Shown here: piece by piece, positions 55,273 to 64,000 of the stretch
Layout of the letters: each line of letters opens with the position of its first letter
How positions within the stretch are numbered: the stretch's first letter is position 1
Assembly (NCBI GenBank): GCA_003280095.1
Contig: QCGA01000001.1
Coordinates: forward strand, 124,001-188,000
Origin: Prochlorococcus sp. AG-363-O16
GTDB lineage: Bacteria > Cyanobacteriota > Cyanobacteriia > PCC-6307 > Cyanobiaceae
Direction of reading: 5' to 3'
DNA length: 64,000 bases
Notes under the pieces: generated by a model
What the model saw: the letters and a program-made list of their open reading frames with translations, nothing else
Told to the model about the DNA's origin: nothing
Database searches by the model: none
Translations under genes and position numbers: made by a program

Positions 55273-56454
55273 TTAAGGAAGAGGAAGAGTTGGACCCTCA
55301 ACACGAAAAGGCAACTCTTCATTAAGAGTCTTGATCTCTTCAAGCTTAATTCTATTTGCTTCAGGTAACCAAGATCGAATAAGGGAATTCATTCGCATGT
55401 CATACCAGCGATGAAGGCTTACATATGGTTTTGCAAAGAAACCACGTCTTTGCTTATGAATACCACCTGCACCAGGATCAAATCCCTCAATCCCATTTTG
55501 CAAGGACCAATCGATAGGTGAATAAAAACATAATTCAAAATGCAGCGAATCAATCTCCGTCTCTGCTCCCCAATAGCGTCCCCACAACATTTCTCCATTA
55601 GTGACACACAAAGACATTGCCATAGGAGCTGTTGAACCTTGACGACTAGCAATGAATAGAACCACGTTCTCCCTTAATTGTGGGCCGCTTAATGACTCAA
55701 AAAAAGATCTTGCAAGATACTTACTACCCCATACACCCCAACGATCACAATGTTTTGAATAAAAACCAAACATTAAACTCAATAATGAGGGATCCAATTC
55801 AGAACCTGTTTTAGATGAAATCTGCAATCCTGATTGAAAAATCGAGTTCCGTTCACGCTTTATATTCCTCCGTTGGTTTGCATTAAAACTTGCAAGATAA
55901 TCAGAAAAATCTCGTTGATTATTGCGTCTCCACATACTTTGTTGATTGATCCATGTAGCACATCCTGCTTCTTCAGCCAATTCCCTCCATTGCGGATCCA
56001 CATATAAGAAATTGCAACTTAAAATATTATTCTGATTAACAAATTCATCTATTATGCGAATCATTAAAAATGTAATTTCTCTTTCATCCTCATCAGGAAC
56101 GATAAAAAAGCGATATCCCTCTACAGGGCTAAAAGGACTCATACCAATCAATTTAGGATAATAAGTTAGGCCTAAGTGATCTGCTAAGCGAGCAAATGGC
56201 TGATCAAAAACAAATTCACCAAAACTATGTCCCTTAAGATACAAAGGGGCAAAAGCAACTAAACGGCTATCACACCAAATAGACAAATGCACAGATTGCC
56301 ATCCTTTTTGAGAAGATATACTGCATGAGTCCTCAATTGAAGCAAGCCAAGTATTTTTAAAAAAAGGATTGCGTTGATCTCCCAGAAGAGGCTTTAACTC
56401 ATCAAATGGAATATCATGAATTGAACGGTGCCAACGATATGAGTAATTAGACAC
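55273..56454 (-). CDS. FemAB-like GNAT/peptidoglycan-biosynthesis family protein
   Basis: 393 residues. The DUF482/FemAB-like family with two GNAT-fold halves; visible blocks are HRSIHDIPFDELKPLLG, FAPLYLKGHSFGEFVFDQPFA, and the C-terminal WGRYWGAETEIDSLHFELCFY with YSPIDWSLQNGIEGFDPGAGGIHKQRRGF, the diagnostic end of this group. Likely transfers an acyl or aminoacyl group to an envelope molecule; the substrate is unknown. Common in bacteria and cyanobacteria. Confidence 0.85.
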   Translation of the reverse strand: MSNYSYRWHRSIHDIPFDELKPLLGDQRNPFFKNTWLASIEDSCSISSQKGWQSVHLSIWCDSRLVAFAPLYLKGHSFGEFVFDQPFARLADHLGLTYYPKLIGMSPFSPVEGYRFFIVPDEDEREITFLMIRIIDEFVNQNNILSCNFLYVDPQWRELAEEAGCATWINQQSMWRRNNQRDFSDYLASFNANQRRNIKRERNSIFQSGLQISSKTGSELDPSLLSLMFGFYSKHCDRWGVWGSKYLARSFFESLSGPQLRENVVLFIASRQGSTAPMAMSLCVTNGEMLWGRYWGAETEIDSLHFELCFYSPIDWSLQNGIEGFDPGAGGIHKQRRGFFAKPYVSLHRWYDMRMNSLIRSWLPEANRIKLEEIKTLNEELPFRVEGPTLPLP

Positions 56455-56540
56455 TTAGTAAAAATCAACCATTAAATTTGGCTTGATCATAAGGAAAAAA
56501 TTAATAAATTGGTAAAATAAAACAGTGTCATCATGGTCTT

Positions 56541-57221
56541 CTATCTATTACGAAGCAAACGAAGAAGCAACTCATTACCCTCCAGTATTTCTGATTTTTT
56601 TAGAATCCATGCATCAGATCTACTAAGCAAATTTGGTATAAAATGATTTGTATTTATGGGTACCCAAGTATGGCTCCCGCCAACAATCCGCGGAGTCAAT
56701 GTCAATTGCAATTCATCAATAGTGTCAGTTTCTAACATAGATGCAATCAATTTTCCACCACCCAATAATACCAATTTTGATAAACCCACTTTTTGAAGTT
56801 GACCTAGGGTTGCTGTCCATTGATCTTTCAAAAATATTTGCCTCTGATAGCCAAAAGGGAGAGTAGATTCAGAGAATTCTTTTGGCTCTCTTCTAAGAAT
56901 CCAACGTGTAATAGGTTGCTTAAAAAAAAGCCAATCATTTGGATAATCTCTCCGATTACTGACAACCAAAGAAATCGGCTGTTCCGATCGCCCATCTGAA
57001 ATCCGTTTAGAAATTAAACTAGAAGAACGAATAAGACACGTACTCTTATGAGCGCGCAAAGTGCCTCCTCCGATTAAAGCTCCATCTGCCCAAGCCAAAG
57101 ATTCTTCTAATATCTTTCTGTCTCCATCACCACCAAAGTGAACTGGACCTCCAGAGGGTTTGGTAATACGACCATCTAAAGTTGTTGCGAGAACCAAACG
57201 AACCCAAGGTCTAATCAACAC
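56541..57221 (-). CDS. RibD C-terminal-like reductase (dihydrofolate reductase fold)
   Basis: 226 residues, GTG start. DHFR-like fold of RibD C-terminal domain: RPWVRLVLATTLDGRITKPSGGPVHFGGDGDR, GALIGGGTLRAHKS, and the NADPH motif VLLGGGKLIASML. No deaminase domain, so it is a standalone reductase related to the RibD/RibR step of riboflavin synthesis or another pterin-like reduction. It begins 3 bp after the tandem pterin-synthase gene, suggesting linked pterin/flavin metabolism. Confidence 0.82.
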   Translation of the reverse strand: MLIRPWVRLVLATTLDGRITKPSGGPVHFGGDGDRKILEESLAWADGALIGGGTLRAHKSTCLIRSSSLISKRISDGRSEQPISLVVSNRRDYPNDWLFFKQPITRWILRREPKEFSESTLPFGYQRQIFLKDQWTATLGQLQKVGLSKLVLLGGGKLIASMLETDTIDELQLTLTPRIVGGSHTWVPINTNHFIPNLLSRSDAWILKKSEILEGNELLLRLLRNR

Positions 57222-57224
57222 TTA

Positions 57225-58145
57225 TCAAACAACAGACATATTCTGAGAATCACCTGGAATGTTCTGCTGTTTATACATCTCTGCATATACCTCAGCTGCA
57301 TTATTCGGACTTTCTTGGAGACGAATCTTATGCAAAGAAACACCCAAATCAGCAATAGGTGTTAACAATCGATCAAATATATGTAATGCAATATTCTCAG
57401 CAGTAGGAACACATTTGGAGAAGAAAGAAATATCCTTATTAAGAAAAGTATGATCAAAAGGTTCTACTACTAATTCATCAACAAGACTCTGCAAAGAAGA
57501 TAGGTCACAAATCATTCCAGTGCGGTCATCTACCGATCCTTTTACAGTTACATCAACAAAATAATTGTGGCCATGGCCATGCGGTCGAGCACATTTACCG
57601 TAAATAGACTCATTTTCTTGTTGACTAAGCTCAGGCCTTGCCAAGCGATGAGCCGCTGCAAAATGAGTTTGAATAGTCAAATAAGCTTCCATGTCATTAC
57701 CCAAATAGTCAGCCCATAACACTGGTTGTTCAAAAAGTCTTATCCCTACAAGGGGTAAGTGCTTACTAAGCCTATTCCAAATAACTCTAACCAACGCTTC
57801 AGTCGTTGGTAAACATCCTTCCTTCGTATTCAAGTCAAATTCTGGCCAAACCTCATTGATTAAGCGAAAGTCTAATTGACTGGTCACTTCAGACTTAATC
57901 GCATGTTTAACCTCAGAAAGATTCAAAACCATCCCATCGTCATCCAGTCTCCCTATCATTGAAATTATGAGCTGATAATTATGACCATGTCCTGCAGTAA
58001 AGGAGCAGGGGCCAAAGCGCTCGTAATTCTCATCTTTTGAAAGCTCTGGGAGATAGTAGCGATGACTAGAACTAAATAACGCCCTTCTAGTGATTACGCA
58101 CCTTCTACCTTTACCATGCAATGCGTAGGGGGAGGGTTCACTCAT
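57225..58145 (-). CDS. Tandem 6-pyruvoyl/carboxy-tetrahydropterin synthase
   Basis: 306 residues made of two PTPS/QueD domains. Domain 1 (about residues 15-140): SSSHRYYLPEL, CSFTAGHGHNYQLI. Domain 2 (about 155-290): HFAAAHRL, CARPHGHGHNYFVDV and EPFDHTFLNKD. Each has the Cys-x5-His-Gly-His-Asn-Tyr spacing and a separate upstream His, so both zinc sites look intact. QueD makes 6-carboxytetrahydropterin for queuosine, PTPS makes pterins. The duplication within one chain is established in some cyanobacteria. The reductase gene follows by 3 bp. ATG start. Confidence 0.9.
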   Translation of the reverse strand: MSEPSPYALHGKGRRCVITRRALFSSSHRYYLPELSKDENYERFGPCSFTAGHGHNYQLIISMIGRLDDDGMVLNLSEVKHAIKSEVTSQLDFRLINEVWPEFDLNTKEGCLPTTEALVRVIWNRLSKHLPLVGIRLFEQPVLWADYLGNDMEAYLTIQTHFAAAHRLARPELSQQENESIYGKCARPHGHGHNYFVDVTVKGSVDDRTGMICDLSSLQSLVDELVVEPFDHTFLNKDISFFSKCVPTAENIALHIFDRLLTPIADLGVSLHKIRLQESPNNAAEVYAEMYKQQNIPGDSQNMSVV

Positions 58146-58196
58146 GGAAAAGTCAATCCAAGATTCATTCTAGTAACTTCCGAATCCTAGGAACTG

Positions 58197-58793
58197 ATGG
58201 CAACTTCTTCTAAATTCCACCCTATTAGAGAAAAACTACAAGGACGCAACATCTACCTCGTAGGGATGATGGGCAGTGGCAAAAGCACCACTGCTGATCT
58301 CTTAGCAAAACGTCTTGCTTATAGCTTCATAGATACAGATGCTTTAATCGAAAAACTCGTTGGCATGACAATCAGTCAGTTTTTCACAAAAGAAGGTGAA
58401 GGTAATTTCCGAAAAATTGAAGCACAAGTGCTCCAAACAATTGGCCAAAGGCATTCTTTAGTAGTGGCAACAGGTGGTGGAATAGTTACAAGCCCTAAGA
58501 ACTGGGGAGTCTTGCATCAGGGAATAGTTGTCTGGTTAGACCCGGGACGAGAACAATTACTGGCTCGACTTCAAGATGAAAGCGAGAAAAGGCCTCTTCT
58601 TAAGGGCGCTAATACTGCCAACAAGCTTGATGGAATTCTTTCCGAAAGAAAACCTTTTTATTCGGAAGCAGATTTACATCAAGTGATTGGCAACGAAACA
58701 AAAGAAGAAGTTGCTGAAAATATTCTTGAAGATCTTGCATCAACTATCAAATCTTCGGAGGATCTAACCGAACTGCGAACCATTGAAGAGTAA
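58197..58793 (+). CDS. aroK: Shikimate kinase
   Basis: 198 residues. Fifth step of the shikimate pathway. P-loop GMMGSGKSTTADLL, substrate motif FIDTDALIE, FRKIEAQVLQ, VVATGGGIV, and LID domain around RPLLKGANTA. ATG start. Its 3' end overlaps the next minus-strand gene by 47 bp. Confidence 0.96.
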   Translation: MATSSKFHPIREKLQGRNIYLVGMMGSGKSTTADLLAKRLAYSFIDTDALIEKLVGMTISQFFTKEGEGNFRKIEAQVLQTIGQRHSLVVATGGGIVTSPKNWGVLHQGIVVWLDPGREQLLARLQDESEKRPLLKGANTANKLDGILSERKPFYSEADLHQVIGNETKEEVAENILEDLASTIKSSEDLTELRTIEE

Positions 58794-59010
58794 CTCCAGG
58801 ACTCACTTCTAAAGCACATGCAGTATCTAATAAACGTTGAGCTGCGGCAGCCAAAGTTGTTTGAGTCTGAAGATCCTCTGGTAAATCTTCTAGCTTCTCC
58901 AACCAACCTTCAATCCATAGCAAGGTTTCCTTTGCACTTAATATCTTCTCCGAGTAACCCGGCTCCAATACAACATAATTATCACATGCATGTATTAAGG
59001 GATCTGACAT
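58747..59010 (-). CDS. Conserved hypothetical protein (87 aa)
   Basis: 87 residues, mainly helical: DPLIHACDNYVVLEPGYSEKI, then an amphipathic LLWIEGWLEKLEDLPEDLQ and a TLAAAAQRLLDTACALEV helix, ending PGVTLQWFAVRLDPPKI. The protein-like composition across a region convergent with aroK supports it being real. Part of what appears a small cyanobacterial family with unknown role. The last 47 bases overlap aroK. Confidence 0.7.
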   Translation of the reverse strand: MSDPLIHACDNYVVLEPGYSEKILSAKETLLWIEGWLEKLEDLPEDLQTQTTLAAAAQRLLDTACALEVSPGVTLQWFAVRLDPPKI

Positions 59011-59078
59011 GAAACAAAGAGCAGGAGTGGTTCTGCATTAACAAAACTCTGAAACATTTAAACGAGCTAGAACAAGAA

Positions 59079-59819
59079 TTACACGTTCTCAGAGTCCACT
59101 GAAAATAATTCACCTTCTAATTTATCTCGCCACTCAAATACATGTTGCATCAATGGATGGTCACTAAAACCTGAACACCCTCGGCCAGCCAATTCAGCTC
59201 CTGCAGAAACTGGGAACCGTAATAAAGACAACTGAGCCGCAAAGGCCAAGTCTGCACTGCTCAAACTAGTTCCTACGAGCCAATCGTTTTCCTTTAACAA
59301 AAACGCGACTTGTTCAAGACATGCAAACAACTCAGCTTGCACCCCCTGACCAAATAAGTCTGTTACCTCACCTAGCAATCCACAAGGCAAACCTTTCATG
59401 ATCTCGCGAAAAGAATTAGGCAGTTCTCCTGGCAAAAGAGCCAGCCTAAGTTCTTTATCAACGGCAGCAGCCTTAATCAAAGTTGTCCTAACCAAATTTG
59501 CAAAAGTTGTGTCCGCCCAATCTTCAATTAAATGAACCTGTGCAGCTTGTTTCAAACTGTCTGGAATAAGTTGAGGTTCGGGGCGAATCTTATCCAAATA
59601 GCGAATGATTGTGCTGGAATCATTCAACACATTGTCATCATCTACAAGTATTGGAACCTGTCTTTGACCGGAGAGTCTGAAAAGGGTCAACTGACCCACA
59701 CCTGGTGTGACTTCAACAGTTCGGTAACTAAGCTTCTTCAAAGCCAAAACCATCCTTACCTTCAAACAAAAAGGCGAATGGCGGAATTGATGAAGTTCTA
59801 ACATTTCTCTATCCGCCAA
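59079..59819 (-). CDS. Glutathione S-transferase family protein
   Basis: 246 residues. Thioredoxin-like N-domain (LELHQFRHSPFCLKVRMVLALKKL with a Ser/Cys site; conserved cis-Pro region QVPILVDDDNVLNDSSTIIRYLD) and an all-helical C-domain (SSADLAFAAQLSLLRFPV). The substrate is not predictable. Divergent from DUF751. Confidence 0.88.
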   Translation of the reverse strand: MADREMLELHQFRHSPFCLKVRMVLALKKLSYRTVEVTPGVGQLTLFRLSGQRQVPILVDDDNVLNDSSTIIRYLDKIRPEPQLIPDSLKQAAQVHLIEDWADTTFANLVRTTLIKAAAVDKELRLALLPGELPNSFREIMKGLPCGLLGEVTDLFGQGVQAELFACLEQVAFLLKENDWLVGTSLSSADLAFAAQLSLLRFPVSAGAELAGRGCSGFSDHPLMQHVFEWRDKLEGELFSVDSENV

Positions 59820-59863
59820 AAAACAGGCAAATTAGCCACCACATTCAAGGACTAGCAAGTTCA

Positions 59864-60070
59864 ATGGGCGAATTCTTCTCAAACGTAGCGCGGTATCCTA
59901 AATACCTCATAACAATCATTCTTGGTGTTTTAACTGCGAGCCTAGATCCGTTAGCAATAAGAAGCCGTAATCCAATTACAGCGATAGCACTTATTGGAGC
60001 ACTAATAAGTGGGCTCATCACAATACTGTTTGTAGTCAGAGCCATGGTCTTCCCACAATCTCTCGTATAG
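59864..60070 (+). CDS. DUF751/Ycf33 family protein
   Basis: 68 residues with two hydrophobic helices ([18 protein letters not shown] and [21 protein letters not shown]) separated by RSRNP, the Ycf33 pattern of cyanobacteria and plastids. Function unknown. Same strand as rbfA, 2 bp upstream of it. Confidence 0.85.
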   Translation: MGEFFSNVARYPKYLITIILGVLTASLDPLAIRSRNPITAIALIGALISGLITILFVVRAMVFPQSLV

Positions 60071-60072
60071 CT

Positions 60073-60471
60073 ATGGCACAAGGACGACGAGTAGAACGCG
60101 TAGCGGCTCTAATACGCCGTGAAACAAGTGATTTACTTGTCAATGGTTTGCGCGACGAACGCATACATCAAGCAATGGTAAGCATTACTGAAGTTGAGGT
60201 TTCAGGAGATTTACAGCATTGCAAAATCTTTGTCAGCATTTTCGGCCAAGAGAGTGATCAAAATGAAGTTTTGGAAGGATTAGATGCCGCCAGTGGTTTT
60301 CTACGAGGCGAACTGGGTCGTAGGCTTCAAATGCGTAGGGCACCCGAAGTCGTATTTCAACTAGACAAAGGTATACAAAGAGGTACTTCGGTGCTCAACT
60401 TGCTTGATCAACTGGAAAAAGAAAGAAAAGACCGTGGTGACATTTCCTCAGACCATAAAGAGGTTTTATGA
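60073..60471 (+). CDS. rbfA: Ribosome-binding factor A
   Basis: 132 residues. KH-like fold; assists 30S maturation and 16S rRNA processing. Family blocks: [76 protein letters not shown] start. Its last bases overlap the GH3 start (ATGA-like overlap), so translationally coupled. Confidence 0.95.
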   Translation: MAQGRRVERVAALIRRETSDLLVNGLRDERIHQAMVSITEVEVSGDLQHCKIFVSIFGQESDQNEVLEGLDAASGFLRGELGRRLQMRRAPEVVFQLDKGIQRGTSVLNLLDQLEKERKDRGDISSDHKEVL

Positions 60472-62117
60472 ACCATAGGGACCTTGATGGTCTTCCCAAG
60501 CTTGTTGCCGAACTTCTAGTAGTCAGAGCTAGTGGCCATACCGATGACAAACTACGTGAATATCCAAACTGGGAACTTCCGAATAACCAACTCAAAGAAC
60601 TTTTAAGAAAAGGTGTAGGAGGTGTCATCCTCTTTGGTGGAACCACTCTTGAATTAAAACATCGATGTGAAACACTCAATCAATGGGCTACTACACCCTT
60701 ACTCCTTTGTGCAGATATCGAAGAAGGCCTAGGACAGCGTTTCCATGGAGGAACCTGGTTAGTCCCTCCTTTAGCTCTCGGTCAGATCTTCAACAAAGAT
60801 GCTCAGAAAGCAATCGACCTAGCAGAACGTTATGGTAGGTGTATAGCTAAACAAGCTAAGAGCTGTGGTCTGAACTGGATATTGGCTCCCGTTTGTGATG
60901 TCAACAACAACTCAGACAATCCAGTAATCAATGTTCGGGCATGGAGTGAAGATCCCTATATAGTTGCGAAGCTTGTCAATGCCTTTCAAAAAGGTGTTGA
61001 ATCAGAGGGACTTTTGGCATGTGCAAAACATTTCCCTGGGCATGGAGACACGACTGTCGATTCCCACTTAGAGCTACCAAAAATTCAACATGACATGAAG
61101 CGGTTAGAGAACATTGAGTTAATACCATTCAAAGCATCCATTTCGAATGGAGTCCCAAGTGTGATGACAGCTCACATACAATTCGAGGAGATTGACAAAA
61201 AATATCCTGCAACCCTTTCGCATAAGGTAATCAATCAACTTCTGAGACAAGAACTTGGCTTCGAAGGCTTAATTGTCACTGATGCACTGGTAATGAAATC
61301 CATCAGTGACAACTACGGGAGCAATGAAGCTGCAGTAATGGCATTCGCTGCAGGATCTGATTTGATCATGATGCCTGATGACCCTCTGGGAACAATCAAG
61401 GCTCTATGCAATGCCTTCCAGGCAGGCAGGATCCCTATTGATCGGTTGCATCAATCACTTAGAAGACGACGAAAAGCTATAGAAAGAATCTCATCCTTAG
61501 AGGAAAATCACAAGTCATCAGGAGGAGAATTCAAATATGAACCCATTGAACAAGATGATGATAAAAAGCTCGCGGAAGAACTCATATCCAATTCTTTAAT
61601 TGTACGTAACCCACACAAATTAAGCTCAACAAATTCTGGAATTAATCTACTAAGAGTAGACAATATAAATGCCATTCGATTCTTATCGAATACTGCACCT
61701 GCGATCCAATTACCACCACTTGCAGGCTATCAAAACGTTATTATTCATAGACATGGGGTTTCCCCATGGCGAACAACTAGAGACAATCCTTTAGATTTAG
61801 AATGTCTTGGAGCAGACTCTGTCATTCTGCAATTATTCATAAGAGGCAATCCATTCAATGACACCAAAGATCAACAAGAAGCTTGGAGTGAAGCTGTACA
61901 ACAGCTACAAAAGGAAAAGTTATTGAAGGCTCTAGTGGTCTATGGCAGTCCTTATCTATGGGAAAAGCTGGTTCCAGTTCTAGATCCCCACCTCCCAGCC
62001 GTTTATTGTCCAGGACAAATGCCCAATGCACAAGAACTCGCTCTAAAGTCTCTATTTCGATCCAATATTCCTTTAAACACAACAAAAGGGAACATACATA
62101 AGGCATTTACTGACTGA
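60468..62117 (+). CDS. Glycoside hydrolase family 3 (beta-N-acetylglucosaminidase type)
   Basis: 549 residues. GH3 TIM barrel resembling Nag[24 protein letters not shown], the [18 protein letters not shown] active-site loop and the nucleophile region [12 protein letters not shown]; a C-terminal alpha/beta domain (about residues 390-549) is present, absent from E. coli NagZ. Probably releases GlcNAc from cell-wall muropeptides, which supplies the anhydro-MurNAc kinase at 34549. No signal peptide is obvious. ATG overlapping rbfA by 4 bp. Confidence 0.9.
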   Translation: MNHRDLDGLPKLVAELLVVRASGHTDDKLREYPNWELPNNQLKELLRKGVGGVILFGGTTLELKHRCETLNQWATTPLLLCADIEEGLGQRFHGGTWLVPPLALGQIFNKDAQKAIDLAERYGRCIAKQAKSCGLNWILAPVCDVNNNSDNPVINVRAWSEDPYIVAKLVNAFQKGVESEGLLACAKHFPGHGDTTVDSHLELPKIQHDMKRLENIELIPFKASISNGVPSVMTAHIQFEEIDKKYPATLSHKVINQLLRQELGFEGLIVTDALVMKSISDNYGSNEAAVMAFAAGSDLIMMPDDPLGTIKALCNAFQAGRIPIDRLHQSLRRRRKAIERISSLEENHKSSGGEFKYEPIEQDDDKKLAEELISNSLIVRNPHKLSSTNSGINLLRVDNINAIRFLSNTAPAIQLPPLAGYQNVIIHRHGVSPWRTTRDNPLDLECLGADSVILQLFIRGNPFNDTKDQQEAWSEAVQQLQKEKLLKALVVYGSPYLWEKLVPVLDPHLPAVYCPGQMPNAQELALKSLFRSNIPLNTTKGNIHKAFTD

Positions 62118-62523
62118 CTCCTAGTGCTAAAGATCGTGCGCATCCAATCTGAATTCCGATTAAATCCTTGGAGCTCCGCCAAACCTTGTTGATTCATCTG
62201 TTAACGAAAGACAACTTGCAGAAGCTATCTAGCTCGATACCCCATTACCTCAAAAAGCCCCCTAAATCGTGCTTGGTTGGTTACTGGAAAAATGAAACGT
62301 CTTTCAAAGTACCAAGGAACCTTACTAGCAAACTAAACACCGAAATCCAATTCATCCAAAAACACAGCACAATCATGCATTGATGTACTTTTTAGTGGAA
62401 GACATCAATAATCCCAGAAACAATTTAAAGAATCAATTAATCTTTGAAGGACTAACCCGCATAAATGAACCATAAGAGTTTAAAAAGCAATTAAATGAAA
62501 TTATCAAACTCAAGAGAAAGCGT
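62118..62523. other. Gap with no convincing gene
   Basis: 406 bp between the GH3 gene and hemD. A 30-codon plus frame (62383-62475, MYFLVEDINNPRNN...) lacks a good ribosome site and is not called. No tRNA, hairpin array or repeat seen. It probably holds the hemD promoter. Confidence 0.5.
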
Positions 62524-63333
62524 ATGAACCAATCAAATAAAAATGAACAACCACTATCAGGAAAGACTATTGTTATAACGAGAGCTCAGGAACAACAAAG
62601 TGAAGTCAAAGCTTTGTTGAAAAATCTCGGAGCAAGAGTTTTGGATCTACCAGCTCTCATCATTGGAGAACCCAGTGACTGGGAACCCCTAGACACTGCA
62701 CTTGCGGAACTCAACAACTTCCATTGGATGATCTTCTCTAGTGCGAATGGAGTTAAAGCAGTAGAAAATCGATTACAGCTATCAGGGACCTCTCTATCTC
62801 GACACCCCAAAACACTCAAAATCGCTGCTGTGGGGCGCAAAACCGCTCATCTTCTCAACAATCTAGATACTGACGTCGACTTTATCCCCCCCAACTTTGT
62901 CGCTGACAGCTTAATCAAGCATTTCCCAGTATCTGGCTTTGGGCTCAGGATTCTCCTACCAAGAGTCGAGACTGGTGGTAGGACATTGATTGCTGAAGCA
63001 TTTAGACAAGCTGGAGCTTTTGTCCTTGAAGTACCCGCATACGAATCATCTTGTCCCCAAAACATACCTTTATCCACAGCAAAGGCGTTCTTAAATGGTG
63101 AAGTAGATGCAATCGCATTTACAAGTGGGAAAACCGCTATTCACACTGCACAACTATTAAAAAAAAATCTTCATGGAGAATCAATCAAACACTTATCAAG
63201 AATCAAAATTATCTCAATTGGCCCACAAACAAGTTTAAGTTGCAAAAAATATTTCAACAAAATCGATCAAGAAGCCGATCCACATGACGTTGAAGGGCTT
63301 GTTCAGGCTTGCGTTAAAGCAATAAATCAATAG
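62524..63333 (+). CDS. hemD: Uroporphyrinogen-III synthase
   Basis: 269 residues. Cyclises hydroxymethylbilane, a step shared by heme, chlorophyll and cobalamin synthesis. The family is weakly conserved; the visible blocks are TIVITRAQEQQSEVKALLKNLGA, WMIFSSANGVKAVENRL, IAAVGRKTAHLL, and the C-lobe VPAYESSCPQNIP, DAIAFTSGKTAIHTAQLL and IISIGPQTSLSC. ATG start. Confidence 0.92.
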   Translation: MNQSNKNEQPLSGKTIVITRAQEQQSEVKALLKNLGARVLDLPALIIGEPSDWEPLDTALAELNNFHWMIFSSANGVKAVENRLQLSGTSLSRHPKTLKIAAVGRKTAHLLNNLDTDVDFIPPNFVADSLIKHFPVSGFGLRILLPRVETGGRTLIAEAFRQAGAFVLEVPAYESSCPQNIPLSTAKAFLNGEVDAIAFTSGKTAIHTAQLLKKNLHGESIKHLSRIKIISIGPQTSLSCKKYFNKIDQEADPHDVEGLVQACVKAINQ

Positions 63334-63394
63334 GATTCATAACTTATTTTAACAACATTTAATAAGCAGCATTTCTATTTAATTACTAAGGATT

Positions 63395-63856
63395 TTAGGA
63401 CTTATATCCAGTCTGAACTAAATCTCTGAATCTATTTAAATTATTCTGCAGTTCATTGGTTACCATTCTACTAAGTATTCTTGCTTCCATCAAAGGGGCT
63501 AAAGCTTTTGGAAGCTCATAAGAAACACTTAATTTCACAACTGTCAGGTTTGTCTCTTCCTCATAAAAACGAGCCGCACCTTTTGTGGGCAATCCACCAA
63601 CAGAAACCCATTCCAATTTTTGCTCATCAATACGTTGAGTGATCTGAGCTTTCCAGGTAAAACGAAAGCCATTTGCTGCCAAAGTCCATTCAGTGAGGTC
63701 AGGCAGTGTTTTCGCAGTTTCATCGTCAACTGTTTTGACTGATTCAATCCACGTCATCCAACGTGGCATAGCTTCCAAATCACTCCAAACTGCCCACACC
63801 TGTTTAACAGGTGCTTGGACATTGGTCTTCACAGTGTGTTCAAGCCATTTCCCCAT
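63395..63856 (-). CDS. SRPBCC (START/Bet v1-like) domain protein
   Basis: About 153 residues. START-like/polyketide-cyclase fold: NVQAPVKQVWAVWSDLEAMPRWMTWIESV at the N-terminus, then beta strands and a C-terminal helix with ALAPLMEARILSRMVTNELQNNLNRF. Such proteins bind hydrophobic ligands. It directly follows zds (ATG at 63856 is 2 bp after its stop; a TTG at 63862 would overlap it in TTGA). A role handling carotenoid or lipid is inference from context. Confidence 0.85.
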   Translation of the reverse strand: MGKWLEHTVKTNVQAPVKQVWAVWSDLEAMPRWMTWIESVKTVDDETAKTLPDLTEWTLAANGFRFTWKAQITQRIDEQKLEWVSVGGLPTKGAARFYEEETNLTVVKLSVSYELPKALAPLMEARILSRMVTNELQNNLNRFRDLVQTGYKS

Positions 63857-63858
63857 GT

Positions 63859-64000
63859 TCAAGCAACCGCTGTGTTCGTAGCTAATTGAGCTTTCTTGCG
63901 AAGGATCGCTGAAGCAGCCAAATGACCACTCATAGTTGCTCCTTCCATTGAGTCAATATAATCCTGTTTGGTGTAACTGCCAGCGAGGAAAAAATTACTT
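63859..64000 (-). CDS. zds: Zeta-carotene desaturase (3' end, cut by window edge)
   Basis: Only the last 46 residues lie in the window: [40 protein letters not shown], then a stop. [21 protein letters not shown] matches the plant-type/cyanobacterial ZDS C-terminal FAD-binding region. ZDS converts zeta-carotene to lycopene. The SRPBCC gene follows immediately. Confidence 0.9.
   Translation of the reverse strand, partial: SNFFLAGSYTKQDYIDSMEGATMSGHLAASAILRKKAQLATNTAVA

Noticed and set aside
62383..62475. 30-codon plus frame MYFLVEDINNPRNNLKN...
   Set aside because: No ribosome site and short enough to be chance (about 25% for 30 codons without a stop).

Overview
This 64 kb window is a gene-dense piece of a marine picocyanobacterial chromosome, most likely a low-light Prochlorococcus or a close Synechococcus relative. 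The reasons are: moderately AT-rich DNA (about 40% G+C by eye), very short intergenic gaps, many TTG/GTG starts, and a cyanobacteria-specific gene set: PsbX, a PetL-like peptide, Ycf66, Ycf33/DUF751, two high-light-inducible proteins (HLIPs), DUF2973, DUF3120, DUF4346, DUF4912, the sufR-sufBCDS locus and zeta-carotene desaturase. I saw no rRNA, insertion sequence, prophage, CRISPR array or phycobilisome gene.

Layout. 0-12 kb: C-terminal end of smc, a PRC-barrel protein, a decayed msrB pseudogene, an LpxB-like protein, a tRNA-Leu with an AAG anticodon, accC, yggT, psbX, Ycf66 with two TolB-like lipoproteins, an HLIP behind an SbmA/ABCD-type ABC transporter, a HIT protein, a 47-residue small protein and rpsU. 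12-24 kb: def, an S9 peptidase, sufBCDS facing sufR across a candidate SufR operator, DUF4912 and phosphoglucomutase. 24-36 kb: a RarA ATPase with a long C-terminal extension, a phosphopantetheinyl transferase, PrxQ/BCP, coaX, cysH, a type II NADH dehydrogenase, an SLC13 permease, KtrB/KtrA and anmK. 36-44 kb: small regulators and membrane proteins, a Nif11-like peptide, an ABC-F protein, an HtrA protease, DUF2973, a second HLIP and xseAB. 44-53 kb: YihY, an inositol-monophosphatase-like protein, a TolC-type outer-membrane protein, a TIGR03279 radical SAM protein, uppP, DUF3120, nadB and a VKOR-thioredoxin fusion. 53-64 kb: rimO, petL-like, DUF4346, a FemAB-like acyltransferase, a RibD-like reductase, a tandem pterin synthase, aroK, a GST, DUF751, rbfA, a GH3 hydrolase, hemD, an SRPBCC protein and the 3' end of zds.

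The genes are mostly housekeeping: Fe-S cluster assembly, cofactor synthesis (CoA, NAD, tetrapyrrole, pterin/flavin), envelope recycling (UppP, AnmK, GH3), translation support (Def, RimO, RbfA, S21, ABC-F), ion transport and photosynthesis accessories.

The most notable observations are: (i) an msrB pseudogene with five independent lesions; (ii) a perfect 17+17 bp palindrome inside uppP; (iii) the tRNA-Leu(AAG); (iv) a well-placed SufR-like operator; (v) several genes or RNA elements below the usual length cut-offs. No clearly new multi-gene system is evident. The best candidates for undescribed biology are the Ycf66/double-lipoprotein cluster, the HLIP-ABC transporter pairing and the Nif11-like peptide.
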